From Lachnospiraceae bacterium (GTDB lineage Bacteria; Bacillota; Clostridia; Lachnospirales; Lachnospiraceae), in assembly GCA_900770345.1 (NCBI GenBank), contig CAAGKF010000394.1:1-64000 (forward strand): a stretch of DNA of 64,000 nucleotides. Reading direction: 5' to 3'. Position numbers and translations under genes: made by a program. Below, one piece after another: positions 1 through 7,390 of the stretch (position 1 is its first letter; each line of letters opens with the position of its first letter). The notes under the pieces are model-generated. The model saw only the letters and a list, made by a program, of their open reading frames with translations, did no database searches and was not told where the DNA came from.

Positions 1-29
1 GACATGAACAAAAATATGGAGATGAAATC

Positions 30-440
30 ATGGATGCATTCCTGGATGTCCTGCGGGGGCTTGTTTCCGATAAACTGTTTATTTTCATTGCCGGTTTTAT
101 TTTCGGTGTTCTTGCCTGCTGGCGTTTCTGTCCGGCTTACTGGACATGGAGAACTCACCGGTTCGATGTCGAGCGCGAAGACCGGCTGCGCAAGGAGCAG
201 GAAGAGAAAGAACGCAAATACGAGGAAACGAAACATGCTTTTCACAAAGAATGCGCCGAACGCGGGATTGATTATTCTTTCTCTCATGGTGTTTACCTTT
301 CCACGGACGAAGTTCTGTATTGTCCGTCCTGTTACAGTTTTTACAAATTATCCGAAATGACTCCGAACAGTAAAAGCAGAATGCTTTACTGTTGCGAATG
401 CGGAAAAATAATCAGTATGGAGCCTAAAAGAATATTCTGA
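30..440 (+). CDS. Membrane-anchored zinc-ribbon protein, unknown function
   Basis: 136 aa. One hydrophobic segment (about residues 14-32) is followed by a charged, probably coiled region (residues 45-75) and a C-terminal CPSC...CCEC cysteine set typical of a zinc ribbon. The upstream end of its transcription unit lies outside the window. The same plan (N-terminal membrane helix, C-terminal Cys pairs) recurs in the plus-strand gene at 61608. Role unknown; superinfection or signalling functions would be guesses. Confidence 0.6.
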   Translation: MDAFLDVLRGLVSDKLFIFIAGFIFGVLACWRFCPAYWTWRTHRFDVEREDRLRKEQEEKERKYEETKHAFHKECAERGIDYSFSHGVYLSTDEVLYCPSCYSFYKLSEMTPNSKSRMLYCCECGKIISMEPKRIF

Positions 441-666
441 ATTTCTCGGTTTCAAGTAATCCGCCGGACTGAATATCTTCAGATTTCTTTCTGGCTTCTC
501 TCTGTTTTATTTTCAGAATTTTGCTCTGCCTTTGTTTCGTGTTGATCTTCTTGCATTTTATCTTCGAAAGATGTATTGTAATGTTTTGAACAGGATGAAT
601 CCGAACAGGAGACCGCAGAAGAGTCCCCGGCAGATTCCGGAAAAATAAGGGTAGGGAGAATCCATA
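441..666. other. Intergenic stretch, nothing recognised
   Basis: Non-coding as far as I can tell. A minus-strand open frame across 424-798 is basic, has no ribosome site and is antisense to the gene at 667, so I treat it as a shadow. The last part carries the GGGAG ribosome site of the next gene. Confidence 0.4.
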
Positions 667-1128
667 ATGTTCCTTTTCAGTTGGTTCAATGTTTTCGGGC
701 ATGACTACCGCAATGGGTTTGCGGACGGTTTTGCAATCGGCGGCTCGTTTTGGCTTCTTCTTTTTATATTCCGTGCCTGTTACGTCTGGCGTGTGCATGT
801 GGAGGCAACGCGTCTTGTGATTCAGACATTCCTGATTGAAGCAAAATACAATAACATCAATGCGTCCGGAATTGGAAAGTTCCGTTCCTGTATTGTTAAT
901 GATGAGATCCTGAACGTTCCGCAGAAAGCAAAGCTTTTTGACTTCTGTGATTTTCTTGATTCATACGCCATACGGAAAACCAATGTTATGGAACTGAAAA
1001 AAGATGCTGCCGTTTCAGATATTCAGGACTGGCTGAATAAAACGTATTTCCCGCTCCTGAAGATTTTCTTCCGTTCTCCATTACGGAACTTCTGCTTTAT
1101 TCTGACTCATTCTTTAGGCAAAGCGTAG
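667..1128 (+). CDS. Hypothetical protein with N-terminal membrane helix
   Basis: 153 aa. An N-terminal aromatic, hydrophobic stretch (residues 20-40) suggests one membrane helix; the rest is soluble-looking without known motifs. The start has a GGGAG ribosome site about nine bases upstream. It converges with the minus-strand gene at 1136, leaving only 7 bp between stops. I do not recognise a family. Confidence 0.5.
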   Translation: MFLFSWFNVFGHDYRNGFADGFAIGGSFWLLLFIFRACYVWRVHVEATRLVIQTFLIEAKYNNINASGIGKFRSCIVNDEILNVPQKAKLFDFCDFLDSYAIRKTNVMELKKDAAVSDIQDWLNKTYFPLLKIFFRSPLRNFCFILTHSLGKA

Positions 1129-1135
1129 ACAGGCA

Positions 1136-1399
1136 TCATTTCCTGATCCCTCTCAGCCTGTCGTTTTCCTTTTCAAAGAGCGCAATCAGCGTTTTATGCA
1201 ATTCAATCTGCCGCTTTTGCGCCTGTATCTGCATGTCCTTGTAATGCTCGGACAGCAGAATCAGATAACACGTAAGCGACATCACCGCCGCTATGAAATA
1301 CCCCATCGAGGCATTTATGTCATTGCTGCCGTAAAACTGATACAGCGATACGCCTGAAAGCATGACTGAAACCAGCACAAATAAAATCATGATTGCCAT
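1136..1399 (-). CDS. Small membrane protein (two helices)
   Basis: 87 aa from the internal ATG at 1399, chosen because an AAGGGAG site lies ten bases upstream; the longer frame to 1459 lacks one. Two hydrophobic helices near the N terminus are followed by a charged coiled C-terminal tail (residues 58-87). Small two-helix proteins with a charged tail are common as phage holins, but this gene sits away from the lysis genes near 10 kb, so the role is open. Confidence 0.5.
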   Translation of the reverse strand: MAIMILFVLVSVMLSGVSLYQFYGSNDINASMGYFIAAVMSLTCYLILLSEHYKDMQIQAQKRQIELHKTLIALFEKENDRLRGIRK

Positions 1400-1490
1400 A
1401 GCAAAATCTCCCTTGTTGATTATTGAACCATGAATCATAGACAGAATAACTCCGTCCATGATTCATTTCTCAATGATTTGAAATTGTATT

Positions 1491-1676
1491 TCATCCTTCG
1501 CCGTCGCCGTCGCCGTTGCCGGAGCCGTTGCCTTCGCCGTAGCCGGAGCCGTCGCCGTTGCCGGAGCCGTTGCCGTAGCCGGAGCCGTCGTCGTAGCCTT
1601 CGCCGTTGCCGTCGCCGTGGCCTTCGCCGTAGCCGGAGCCTTCGCCGTGGTGCTTAGTCCTCAATAAATTTTTCAT
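1491..1676 (-). CDS. Gly-rich low-complexity protein (GxGxGYG repeats)
   Basis: 61 aa, almost entirely Gly alternating with Glu, Asp, Ser, Asn and Tyr (for example GEGSGYGEGHGDG). The gene body (about 1497-1655) is a run of diverged six-base repeats of the GCCGTC/GCCGTT/GCCGGA type on the plus strand. The start overlaps the end of the upstream gene by 23 bp, which suggests translational coupling. I recall short GxGxG proteins beside similar genes in other phages; function unknown. Confidence 0.5.
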   Translation of the reverse strand: MKNLLRTKHHGEGSGYGEGHGDGNGEGYDDGSGYGNGSGNGDGSGYGEGNGSGNGDGDGEG

Positions 1677-2049
1677 AGGTATTTTTCGCTCCGTCTGCAA
1701 CAGGAATGTATTCAATCGCGTTTGTGAGATAGACTTCACCGGTCCGGTTCAGCCGTCCGCCTTTGATTCCGTTGTTTGCGACCGCTGAAAGGCTCAAGCC
1801 TCCGCCTTCCCATGCCCAGAGGCGCAGCGCATCGGTGAGTTTGACTTCCATGCTGTTATCCGGGTTAACCCAGGCGACCGTTCCGATATGCACACCGGCG
1901 CTGTATGTCCTGATGACGCAATACTTGCCGAGCATCGGGTGCGGTGCGCTCTCTCTTGCGGTTGTCTTTGTGTCGTCCTGAAGGTTGAAGCCTTTTGCCA
2001 GCTTCACGATCTCTTTCAGTTCTCTGATTGTGAGATTGTCAATATCCAT
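1654..2049 (-). CDS. DUF6948-like phage protein
   Basis: 131 aa. The central part (HPMLGKYCVIRTYSAGVHIG, then a WAWEGG stretch and a conserved EYIPVAD end) matches a small protein family I know from phages, probably DUF6948, of unknown function. The start is preceded by GGGGAAACAAA. A long structured leader (2084-2201) and an ATTGACAA site at 2220 lie upstream. It heads a short minus-strand operon with the Gly-rich gene. Confidence 0.6.
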   Translation of the reverse strand: MDIDNLTIRELKEIVKLAKGFNLQDDTKTTARESAPHPMLGKYCVIRTYSAGVHIGTVAWVNPDNSMEVKLTDALRLWAWEGGGLSLSAVANNGIKGGRLNRTGEVYLTNAIEYIPVADGAKNTYEKFIED

Positions 2050-2083
2050 TTTGTTTCCCCTTTTTTGTATGAGTTGAAATTAT

Positions 2084-2201
2084 GCCGGTTCGGCGGTAAC
2101 AGTTTTTGCTGAAAACCGCCGGAACCGGCGAAAAGTGTTACATCAGTTTTCACCGCCCCATCCTTGTCGGTTTGCTGGTTCGCCCGGGGACTGTGCCGGG
2201 C
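2084..2201 (-). promoter_or_regulatory. Structured leader upstream of the DUF6948-like gene
   Basis: Two inverted repeats: GCCGGTTCGGCGGT (2084-2097) with its near-complement at 2115-2129 (one-base bulge), and GCCCGG/CCGGGC at 2182-2187/2196-2201. In addition TGTTAC at 2136-2141 can pair with GTAACA at 2096-2101, which would compete with the first hairpin. Neither hairpin ends in a U-tract, so these are not simple terminators. Possibly a regulatory leader RNA. Confidence 0.4.
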
Positions 2202-2219
2202 TGGATGGCGTATATTCGT

Positions 2220-2227
2220 ATTGTCAA
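2220..2227 (-). promoter_or_regulatory. ATTGACAA site, early-region variant
   Basis: Minus-strand TTGACAAT followed by ACGAATATACG. It shares the TTGACAAT core of the late sites but lacks the CCGGG part. It lies 171 bp before the start at 2049 and could be a -35 element. Confidence 0.3.
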
Positions 2228-2276
2228 AAAGCACCTTTTAAGCGGAAAGGCTAAGCATCCTTTCTTTATTGTGATT

Positions 2277-2305
2277 TATTGTTCTTAATCACAATTTTTG
2301 ATAAA
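2277..2305. terminator. AT-rich hairpin at the end of the 2285 gene
   Basis: ATTGTGATT and AATCACAAT form a perfect nine-base inverted repeat with a ten-base loop, followed on the plus strand by five T. The loop and right arm (TTGTTCTTAATCACA) recur in the operator region at 2521, so this may also be a regulator site. Confidence 0.35.
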
Positions 2306-2476
2306 AAAATCCCTGTATTCTTTAGGTAGAGTAAGATATTTTTCATGAATGATTTCTTCAAGACAAAGTTTTTTTGTCTGTTTCTGATACCGACGAATTG
2401 CCTCAAGTTCATTCTTTGCTGAAATTGTCACGGTAACAGAGCTATCTACATTCATTGTTTTCTTTCGCTTCTTCAT
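2285..2476 (-). CDS. Putative ribbon-helix-helix regulator, Cro position
   Basis: 63 aa from the ATG at 2476, preceded by GGAGTGAGGATAAA. A beta-like strand (SVTVTIS) is followed by two helices (residues about 18-33 and 37-50), the layout of the MetJ/Arc/CopG fold. The gene is divergent from the S24 repressor with an inverted repeat between them, which is where a Cro-like or antagonist regulator is expected. The fold is read from the pattern only; a DNA-binding role is inference. Confidence 0.5.
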   Translation of the reverse strand: MKKRKKTMNVDSSVTVTISAKNELEAIRRYQKQTKKLCLEEIIHEKYLTLPKEYRDFFIKNCD

Positions 2477-2520
2477 TTTATCCTCACTCCTCACTTGTTG
2501 ATCTGATATAATACAATATA

Positions 2521-2550
2521 ATTGTTCTTAATCACATTTCAAGAACAAAA
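2521..2550. promoter_or_regulatory. Candidate operator between divergent regulators
   Basis: TTGTTCTT and AAGAACAA form a perfect inverted repeat with an 11-base spacer. The left half with its flank (ATTGTTCTTAATCACA) occurs again at 2278. The repeat lies between the repressor start at 2613 and the divergent gene at 2476, overlapping the likely leftward promoter. It is a good candidate for the immunity operator. Confidence 0.5.
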
Positions 2551-2585
2551 TCAAATATTTTTCTATTATTTTTTATTTTCTGCTG

Positions 2586-2591
2586 TATAAT
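2586..2591 (+). promoter_or_regulatory. Repressor promoter -10 (TATAAT)
   Basis: A perfect TATAAT 22 bp before the repressor ATG, inside a very AT-rich stretch. No clear -35 is visible, as is common for maintenance promoters. Confidence 0.5.
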
Positions 2592-2612
2592 AGAAGCGAA
2601 AGGAGCTTGATT

Positions 2613-3623
2613 ATGCCATATATTACACCGGAAATAAAAAAGGCCCTGCTGAACTTAATAGAAGATGAAGGTTCAGCGCTTGAACTATCCAGAAAGACGG
2701 GAATTTCTCATTCCACATTCAGCAAGTATATTTCAGGGGGAATCTCGCGAATAAATCAGGCAAATTGGAACCTGATAGCCCCCTTGCTATTACCATATTT
2801 ACCGGAAATAGAACGCGACAAAGTAAGAAGTCAATTAACAGTTCGACAGCAAATCAATCCGGAAAGACATACCCCCCCGGCCACTCGCAACACAATCCGC
2901 AACACTCCGGAACTCCGCGAGTGTATTAAAGATGCGATGCTGGAACAGGGAATCCGTGGCGCGTCTGAGTTGTGTAAACAGATTGGATATGATACTCCCG
3001 GGACTTTGGAGCGGCTTCTCTCCGGCAAGATCAACTGGTTTCCAGACATGCTGTCCGCTGTTCTGGATAATCTGAAGATCAACCATGATGATGCGCCGAT
3101 GTCGCCGGCGGAACGTGGTTTGTTGCAGCCGGAGGGAATTTATTACAATGACGGAACACCGAAAACCCGTGCAGTTCTTGTGCATTATCAGCCCGTGATA
3201 TCATGGGCGAATGCAGCAAGTTATATTGATTGTTTGATTAGCAACGATGGAGCAGTAATGAAAAAATGGAGTCCGGATGAGGTAGATGAAACGGTTCCGG
3301 TGCCTCTGGATATACGCGGAGTTTGTTCAATTTTCCGGATTTCCGGTCAGTCGATGGAACCGGCGATTAATGACGGAGATATTATTTATTGCGAACAGAT
3401 GATGGATTTGCATACCATTCCTGACAAGCGTGTTGTGGTTGTAAAGTTTTCGGACTGCAACAAGTTTGAGGATTGTATTGTCTGCAAACGTTTCCGCCGA
3501 ATCGGTGATAAGATTCTCTTGACCAGTGACAATCCAGCCGGTCGTGAGTTTGAACTTGAACCGCAGGATATTACATGGATCGGAATCCTCCGCAAATTGA
3601 CCAAGAACGGTGATACTATATGA
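2613..3623 (+). CDS. Phage repressor, HTH plus S24 (LexA/CI-type) peptidase
   Basis: 336 aa. An N-terminal HTH (about residues 20-45) is followed by a second HTH-like segment (about 100-135, SELCKQIGYDTPGTLERLL) and a C-terminal S24 domain with the catalytic Ser in GQSMEP and the general-base Lys in the VCKRFRR strand. Such repressors keep the lytic genes off and cleave themselves after DNA damage. The ATG at 2613 follows AAAGGAG; the track-like upstream TTG has no such site. The two HTH segments are unusual and may reflect an internal duplication. It faces a small RHH-like gene across a candidate operator. Confidence 0.85.
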   Translation: MPYITPEIKKALLNLIEDEGSALELSRKTGISHSTFSKYISGGISRINQANWNLIAPLLLPYLPEIERDKVRSQLTVRQQINPERHTPPATRNTIRNTPELRECIKDAMLEQGIRGASELCKQIGYDTPGTLERLLSGKINWFPDMLSAVLDNLKINHDDAPMSPAERGLLQPEGIYYNDGTPKTRAVLVHYQPVISWANAASYIDCLISNDGAVMKKWSPDEVDETVPVPLDIRGVCSIFRISGQSMEPAINDGDIIYCEQMMDLHTIPDKRVVVVKFSDCNKFEDCIVCKRFRRIGDKILLTSDNPAGREFELEPQDITWIGILRKLTKNGDTI

Positions 3624-3676
3624 ATTGCAAAAGAAGCTTAAAAGAATAACTTTGAAAAAATAATGACACCATGTTA

Positions 3677-3702
3677 CCATTTTCCCCGTACGGGGAAAAT
3701 GG
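3677..3702. repeat. 26-bp perfect palindrome
   Basis: CCATTTTCCCCGT is followed directly by its exact reverse complement. There is no U-tract on either side, so it is not a typical terminator. It lies between the repressor and the small coiled-coil gene. It could be an operator or an accessory site for recombination. Confidence 0.6.
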
Positions 3703-3720
3703 ACAAAAAAGGGAAACGGC

Positions 3721-3996
3721 ATGGAAGATGAAATTAAATTTCTGAAAGAACGTATTGCAAGACTGGAAGAACGTATCCAGTATGCAGATGAAAAAATAAG
3801 ATCCAATAAGGTATCTGTTTATTTCATTTTTTTAATCTTGATAGTGTTCTTTTTTCTCGTGATGGAATTATACTATCGGGACGGAGAAAAAGCCGAAGTC
3901 CTTAAGGTGCTTGATTCAAAAGAGACAACGGAACAACGTTATATGCTGATGGATGATAAAAGGGAGCAGATAAAAAGTGGCACTCAGAATCATTAA
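3721..3996 (+). CDS. Small coiled-coil membrane protein
   Basis: 91 aa. Heptad-like N-terminal helix (residues 1-30), one membrane helix (about 33-50) and a charged C-terminal region. The ribosome site GGGAAAC lies just after the 26-bp palindrome. The 3' end overlaps the integrase start by 20 bp, so the two are probably co-expressed. Its position between repressor and integrase suggests a lysogeny-associated membrane protein, for example in superinfection exclusion; this is inference. Confidence 0.6.
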   Translation: MEDEIKFLKERIARLEERIQYADEKIRSNKVSVYFIFLILIVFFFLVMELYYRDGEKAEVLKVLDSKETTEQRYMLMDDKREQIKSGTQNH

Positions 3997-5080
3997 AAAC
4001 AGATACTATATGTATTTCCGGGACGAGCACGGAAAGCTCCGGACAATTGCCACTCATGCTTCACTTAATGAAAAAGAAGAGGCTCTGGCGTTTGAAAAAG
4101 AATACATGACACAACTTCGTGCCAAAAAGCGACGCCTCCGGATTTTAAAGGACTTCCCCGAATATGTCGCCATCCAGCCGGAAGCCAAACCGGATTTTGT
4201 AGCGGAAGCCCAGCAGCAGAGACGCGGAAGTATGAAATTATCTGAAATGTGGGAAACCGCTTGTAAATACAGGCAACTTTCCGACACTCATAAAAAGGCG
4301 TTGGAACGCTTCATAAAATCAACAAAATTGAAGTATGTATCTGATGTAACTCCCCAAATTGCACTTGCCTACCTTACAAATACCTATGGAGCAGGGAATG
4401 GAAAAACATTCAATAATAATAAAACATACTTGAATACTATTTTCAAACTTTGTGTTGTGGAGTCTGGTATTTCTGGTTCTCCTTTTGATTCAGTTTTGAA
4501 TATGCGCTTGAAAAATGTTGAAGTCCACAGGAAAATAACAGTTGAAGAGTTCAACCGTCTGTTTCATGCCGCTGCTGAACCATGGAAAACAGCCCTTTTA
4601 ATGTCATGGCATACAGGAATGAGGGTAAGTGATTGCTTTACCTTGAAATGGGACGAAATTCAAGGTGATGCGATTATAAAAATTCCTAATAAGACATTGC
4701 GCTTCAATCGTTCTGTTTATATCCCAATACATAAAGAGTTGCAAGATCATTTGAATACATTACCGAAGCCAAAAGACAAAAAACAAGCTGTTTTATCGCC
4801 GTTTCTTACATCAAGATTCAAACGGGTTTCCGGTGCTAGAATGCGCTATATCCAGAATCTTTTCAAAACATGTAAGGTTTTAGATACAAAAGATGGAAAA
4901 GCCAGCTTTCACAGTCTTCGTGCAACGTTTATTACACGTTGCGAAGAAGCGGGAATTCCCCGTTCGGCAATTCGTGGTATGGTAGGTCATGTATCCGATG
5001 TTACAACAGATAATTATAGTCAGGACAAGGTAACTCCACGCCTGATATTAAACTTGCCATCTGTATGTAAAAATGTATGA
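3977..5080 (+). CDS. int: Tyrosine recombinase integrase
   Basis: 367 aa with a GTG start preceded by GGGAGCAGATAAAAA. The N-terminal region includes an arm-binding-type domain and a SAM-like core-binding domain (about 85-165). The catalytic domain shows Arg in TGMRVSD, His-x-x-Arg in FHSLRATF, the second His in GMVGHVSD and the nucleophile Tyr in TTDNYS. It catalyses phage integration and excision. The adjacent tRNA-Gly 3' fragment at 5106-5135 is the expected crossover site. Confidence 0.95.
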   Translation: MALRIIKNRYYMYFRDEHGKLRTIATHASLNEKEEALAFEKEYMTQLRAKKRRLRILKDFPEYVAIQPEAKPDFVAEAQQQRRGSMKLSEMWETACKYRQLSDTHKKALERFIKSTKLKYVSDVTPQIALAYLTNTYGAGNGKTFNNNKTYLNTIFKLCVVESGISGSPFDSVLNMRLKNVEVHRKITVEEFNRLFHAAAEPWKTALLMSWHTGMRVSDCFTLKWDEIQGDAIIKIPNKTLRFNRSVYIPIHKELQDHLNTLPKPKDKKQAVLSPFLTSRFKRVSGARMRYIQNLFKTCKVLDTKDGKASFHSLRATFITRCEEAGIPRSAIRGMVGHVSDVTTDNYSQDKVTPRLILNLPSVCKNV

Positions 5081-5240
5081 GTATATTATAATTTTATACT
5101 TAAATAGCAGGGTTCGATTCCCTTCACCCGCTCCATATTTTTATTCTGTTTGAGTTCAAAATATAGATTTTTTGGCTAATCCTCGCTCAAAATATCAGCC
5201 TCAATATTAATTTGCAATGTATGTAGTAATGTATGTAACT
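5060..5240. repeat. Candidate integrase arm sites around attP
   Basis: Near copies of TGTATGTA occur at the end of the integrase gene (about 5061-5077: TGTATGTAAAAATGTATG) and again in tandem at about 5217-5235 (ATGTATGTAGTAATGTATGT). They flank the tRNA fragment on both sides, as arm-type binding sites flank a core. Confidence 0.45.
5106..5135 (+). other. attP: attP core: 3' end of a tRNA-Gly
   Basis: The T-arm with loop TTCGATT is followed by the acceptor strand CACCCGC, a T discriminator and CCA, as in tRNA-Gly. Position 49 (C) does not pair with position 65 (T), suggesting that the identity with the host gene begins one or two bases further in. No 5' half of a tRNA is present. Phage genes lie on both sides, so this is read as attP rather than attL or attR. 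Confidence 0.75.
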
Positions 5241-5398
5241 CCGATAATAAAAATAAGCGGTATCACGCCATTTCTCAATAGCAGTGATACCGCGTTGGAT
5301 ACATCAAAGAAACAAAATCCGTTCCGCAAATTCAGGATCAAACTCCCATAAAGCTTCAAAAATTTTGTTTTCTTTGAAAATATAATCCATTCTGAACC
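5136..5398. other. Non-coding stretch beside attP
   Basis: Contains the tandem ATGTATGT motifs and the terminator at 5257-5293; no gene is supported. Confidence 0.5.
5250..5293 (-). terminator. Rho-independent terminator of the 5399-7179 operon
   Basis: GCGGTATCAC and GTGATACCGC form a perfect ten-base stem with a 17-base loop, followed on the minus strand by TTATTTTTATT. It lies downstream of the minus-strand gene ending at 5399. Confidence 0.75.
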
Positions 5399-6184
5399 TC
5401 ACTTGAAGCGTCCCATGGAATCACGGGAACGACCGCGCCGCCCGTATTCCTCAACTTCAACAATCGGAAGCATACGGTCTCTGCGTCTGCTTCGGTCATT
5501 GTAGCCGAGTTCTCTGTTACTTCTGTAGGAATGCCCGCCAAGGAACATCCTGGCATAACCGGATATCGCTTCTTCCTTGGCTTGTTCCTCAAGTTCCTCT
5601 GGCTGGTTCTCTGAATATCCCGTCATCGCCATACAAAGTTCATTAAACTCTTTCATGGCTTCATAAGGCTCACATTCAGCAATTTTCTTGATCAGTGAAG
5701 CGGCTTCTTTGATGATCAGGCATTTGATTTCCTCATCGTCAAGTTCATGTCCGACAGCCTCGCCGATACGCTCTTTGGCTTCGTGCATTCTGTCTTCAGA
5801 AGCGTATCTGGAACGCCGTCTGGAACGATAGGAATACTCACGACCGGAATCACGGTCGTAATCATAATCCGGATTATACTCCCGATTTGCCGGGTAGCCT
5901 CCAAGTCCACGTTCGTTATATTCCAGCCGTCGCGCATACCCGCGACTGGAACTGTTATCCATACCCTGTGACCGTGAATCAGAATAGCGTCCGCCGGAAT
6001 AACGGGTAGCCTCTCCGTCATTTTGGACACCATCAGCCATTTTCTGGACAAGGTAATTCAACATCAACCATGACATTTTATCGGGGTCGCTACTTTTCAG
6101 CTCCTCAATAAACGTCTCCTTATTGTATTTTTCGGGATACATTTCGTGATGCTCCCCCGATTTCATTTCGTTTTGTTTATCCAT
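5399..6184 (-). CDS. Low-complexity phage protein, unknown
   Basis: 261 aa. A helical N terminus (1-55), a disordered Arg/Tyr/Ser/Gly-rich middle (60-130), an alpha-helical core (about 131-210) and a second basic Arg/Ser/Gly tail. The pattern suggests a nucleic-acid- or assembly-associated phage protein, but I recognise no family. Last gene of a three-gene minus-strand operon with a clear terminator. Confidence 0.55.
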   Translation of the reverse strand: MDKQNEMKSGEHHEMYPEKYNKETFIEELKSSDPDKMSWLMLNYLVQKMADGVQNDGEATRYSGGRYSDSRSQGMDNSSSRGYARRLEYNERGLGGYPANREYNPDYDYDRDSGREYSYRSRRRSRYASEDRMHEAKERIGEAVGHELDDEEIKCLIIKEAASLIKKIAECEPYEAMKEFNELCMAMTGYSENQPEELEEQAKEEAISGYARMFLGGHSYRSNRELGYNDRSRRRDRMLPIVEVEEYGRRGRSRDSMGRFK

Positions 6185-6290
6185 TTTTAACCTTTCTAGC
6201 CGAATTTCTTCAGCCGGATTTTTTTGTGAAGTAAAAATTCAAGATTATGCTCAAGGTTGGAAACGCCAGGGAAGCTCGTCACTTCTTCCC

Positions 6291-6608
6291 TCACCGTCCA
6301 CCCCCCATGAACATATTCATCATGGGATTGAATCCACCTCCGCCCATCGGAGGCATCATTCCTCCCCCGCCGCCCATCATACGCTGAAACATCTGCTGCA
6401 TGATGCCCTGCGGATTCTGCTGCGCCTGCTGGATCATATTCACGGCTTGCGGGTCGCGCAAGCGCCCGTCAAGCTGAAGTATCCAGTTTGCCACCTTCTG
6501 ATCGATTCTGTTTCCGTTTTTTGCCTCGCTTTCAACGATTTCCATCGCATAGGATTTTCCATCATCTCCGGCGGTGATTTTAATTGTCGTAAAACCTTTT
6601 TCAGCCAT
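6291..6608 (-). CDS. Gly/Met-rich C-tail protein, unknown
   Basis: 105 aa. The first 65 residues look folded (KITAGDDGKSYAMEIV and a helix); the C terminus is a Gly/Met/Pro-rich tail (MMGGGGGMMPPMGGGG). The start overlaps the end of the upstream gene by 8 bp. Similar tails occur in phage structural or assembly proteins; no firm family. Confidence 0.5.
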   Translation of the reverse strand: MAEKGFTTIKITAGDDGKSYAMEIVESEAKNGNRIDQKVANWILQLDGRLRDPQAVNMIQQAQQNPQGIMQQMFQRMMGGGGGMMPPMGGGGFNPMMNMFMGGGR

Positions 6609-7179
6609 GATTGTTTCCTCCGTTTGAACTCATATTGTTTCCGAATGCCGGAGGCATTGTGATTGCCGGGGCATAAGTCGGCGTTTGTATAAACGGTAAT
6701 GCGGGTGCCGGCAGAATCGTCGATGTCTGAAACATCGGAGGATAATATGCCTGAGGCGGCCCCTGCTGAAAAAACTGCGGAGCCTGCTGATATTGAAACC
6801 CCTGTTGAAAACCCTGATTTGGATTCTGAGGTGTGGCTTGCTGCGGTTTTTGAAGCAGCTCTTTCAGCTCAGAAAAACTGTTCTTCAGTTCACCGACTTC
6901 ACCATAGAGCTTTTTTACCGGATCATCCTCAACCACATCAGACGGATTGACAGGATACTTTTTCCGAATGTCGGCAATTTCTTCCCGCAATGCGGCAAAA
7001 TGTTTTTCATAAGCCTCATTTTCAAGGCGTATCCGTTCCTCTGAAACTTTTCCTGCCTCATTCTTCTGCTCCCCGACTTTCTCTTCAGTCGCAACTCCTT
7101 CAGGCACAGGAGTCTCTTTCAATACATCCGCGCTTTCATCTTCCGGAATCAGTGTCTTTTCAGCTTCTTCGCTCATCAT
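6601..7179 (-). CDS. Coiled-coil protein with Pro/Gln-rich tail
   Basis: 192 aa. An acidic N terminus, a coiled-coil region (about 48-112) and a long Gln/Pro/Phe-rich tail (PQNPNQGFQQGFQYQQ and similar). A GGAGCC ribosome site precedes tandem ATGs at 7179 and 7176. First gene of the 7179-5399 operon. Function unknown; an assembly or scaffold-like role would fit the composition. Confidence 0.5.
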   Translation of the reverse strand: MMSEEAEKTLIPEDESADVLKETPVPEGVATEEKVGEQKNEAGKVSEERIRLENEAYEKHFAALREEIADIRKKYPVNPSDVVEDDPVKKLYGEVGELKNSFSELKELLQKPQQATPQNPNQGFQQGFQYQQAPQFFQQGPPQAYYPPMFQTSTILPAPALPFIQTPTYAPAITMPPAFGNNMSSNGGNNHG

Positions 7180-7390
7180 GGCTCCTTCTTTTTCTGTTTC
7201 CTGATACCATGATCGCGGTCACGTGGATATGGAAACAGCATGATAAAAGTGTTTTAGGAAAAGTCACAGTTTTTTTTAGATTTCCATCTCCTAGTGATTG
7301 CTTTTATCTTTTACCAGCAAGACAGAGTCCGGAATCTGTTGAGCACTCGAACAATCAAAAAAAAACTCAAAAAAACACGAGGTATCAATT
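7180..7390. other. Divergent intergenic region
   Basis: Lies between diverging genes and should hold promoters in both directions. I see only A-tracts and short imperfect inverted repeats (GGAAA...TTTCC); no convincing -35/-10 pair. Confidence 0.35.

Noticed and set aside
424..798. Minus-strand basic frame
   Set aside because: Overlaps the plus-strand gene at 667 and has no ribosome site.
2016..2234. Minus-strand frame over the 2.1 kb hairpins
   Set aside because: The region is better explained as a structured leader; the frame has no ribosome site and a shadow-like composition.
5106..5135. A tRNA gene
   Set aside because: Only the T-arm and acceptor 3' strand exist; no D- or anticodon arm is upstream. 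Read as attP.
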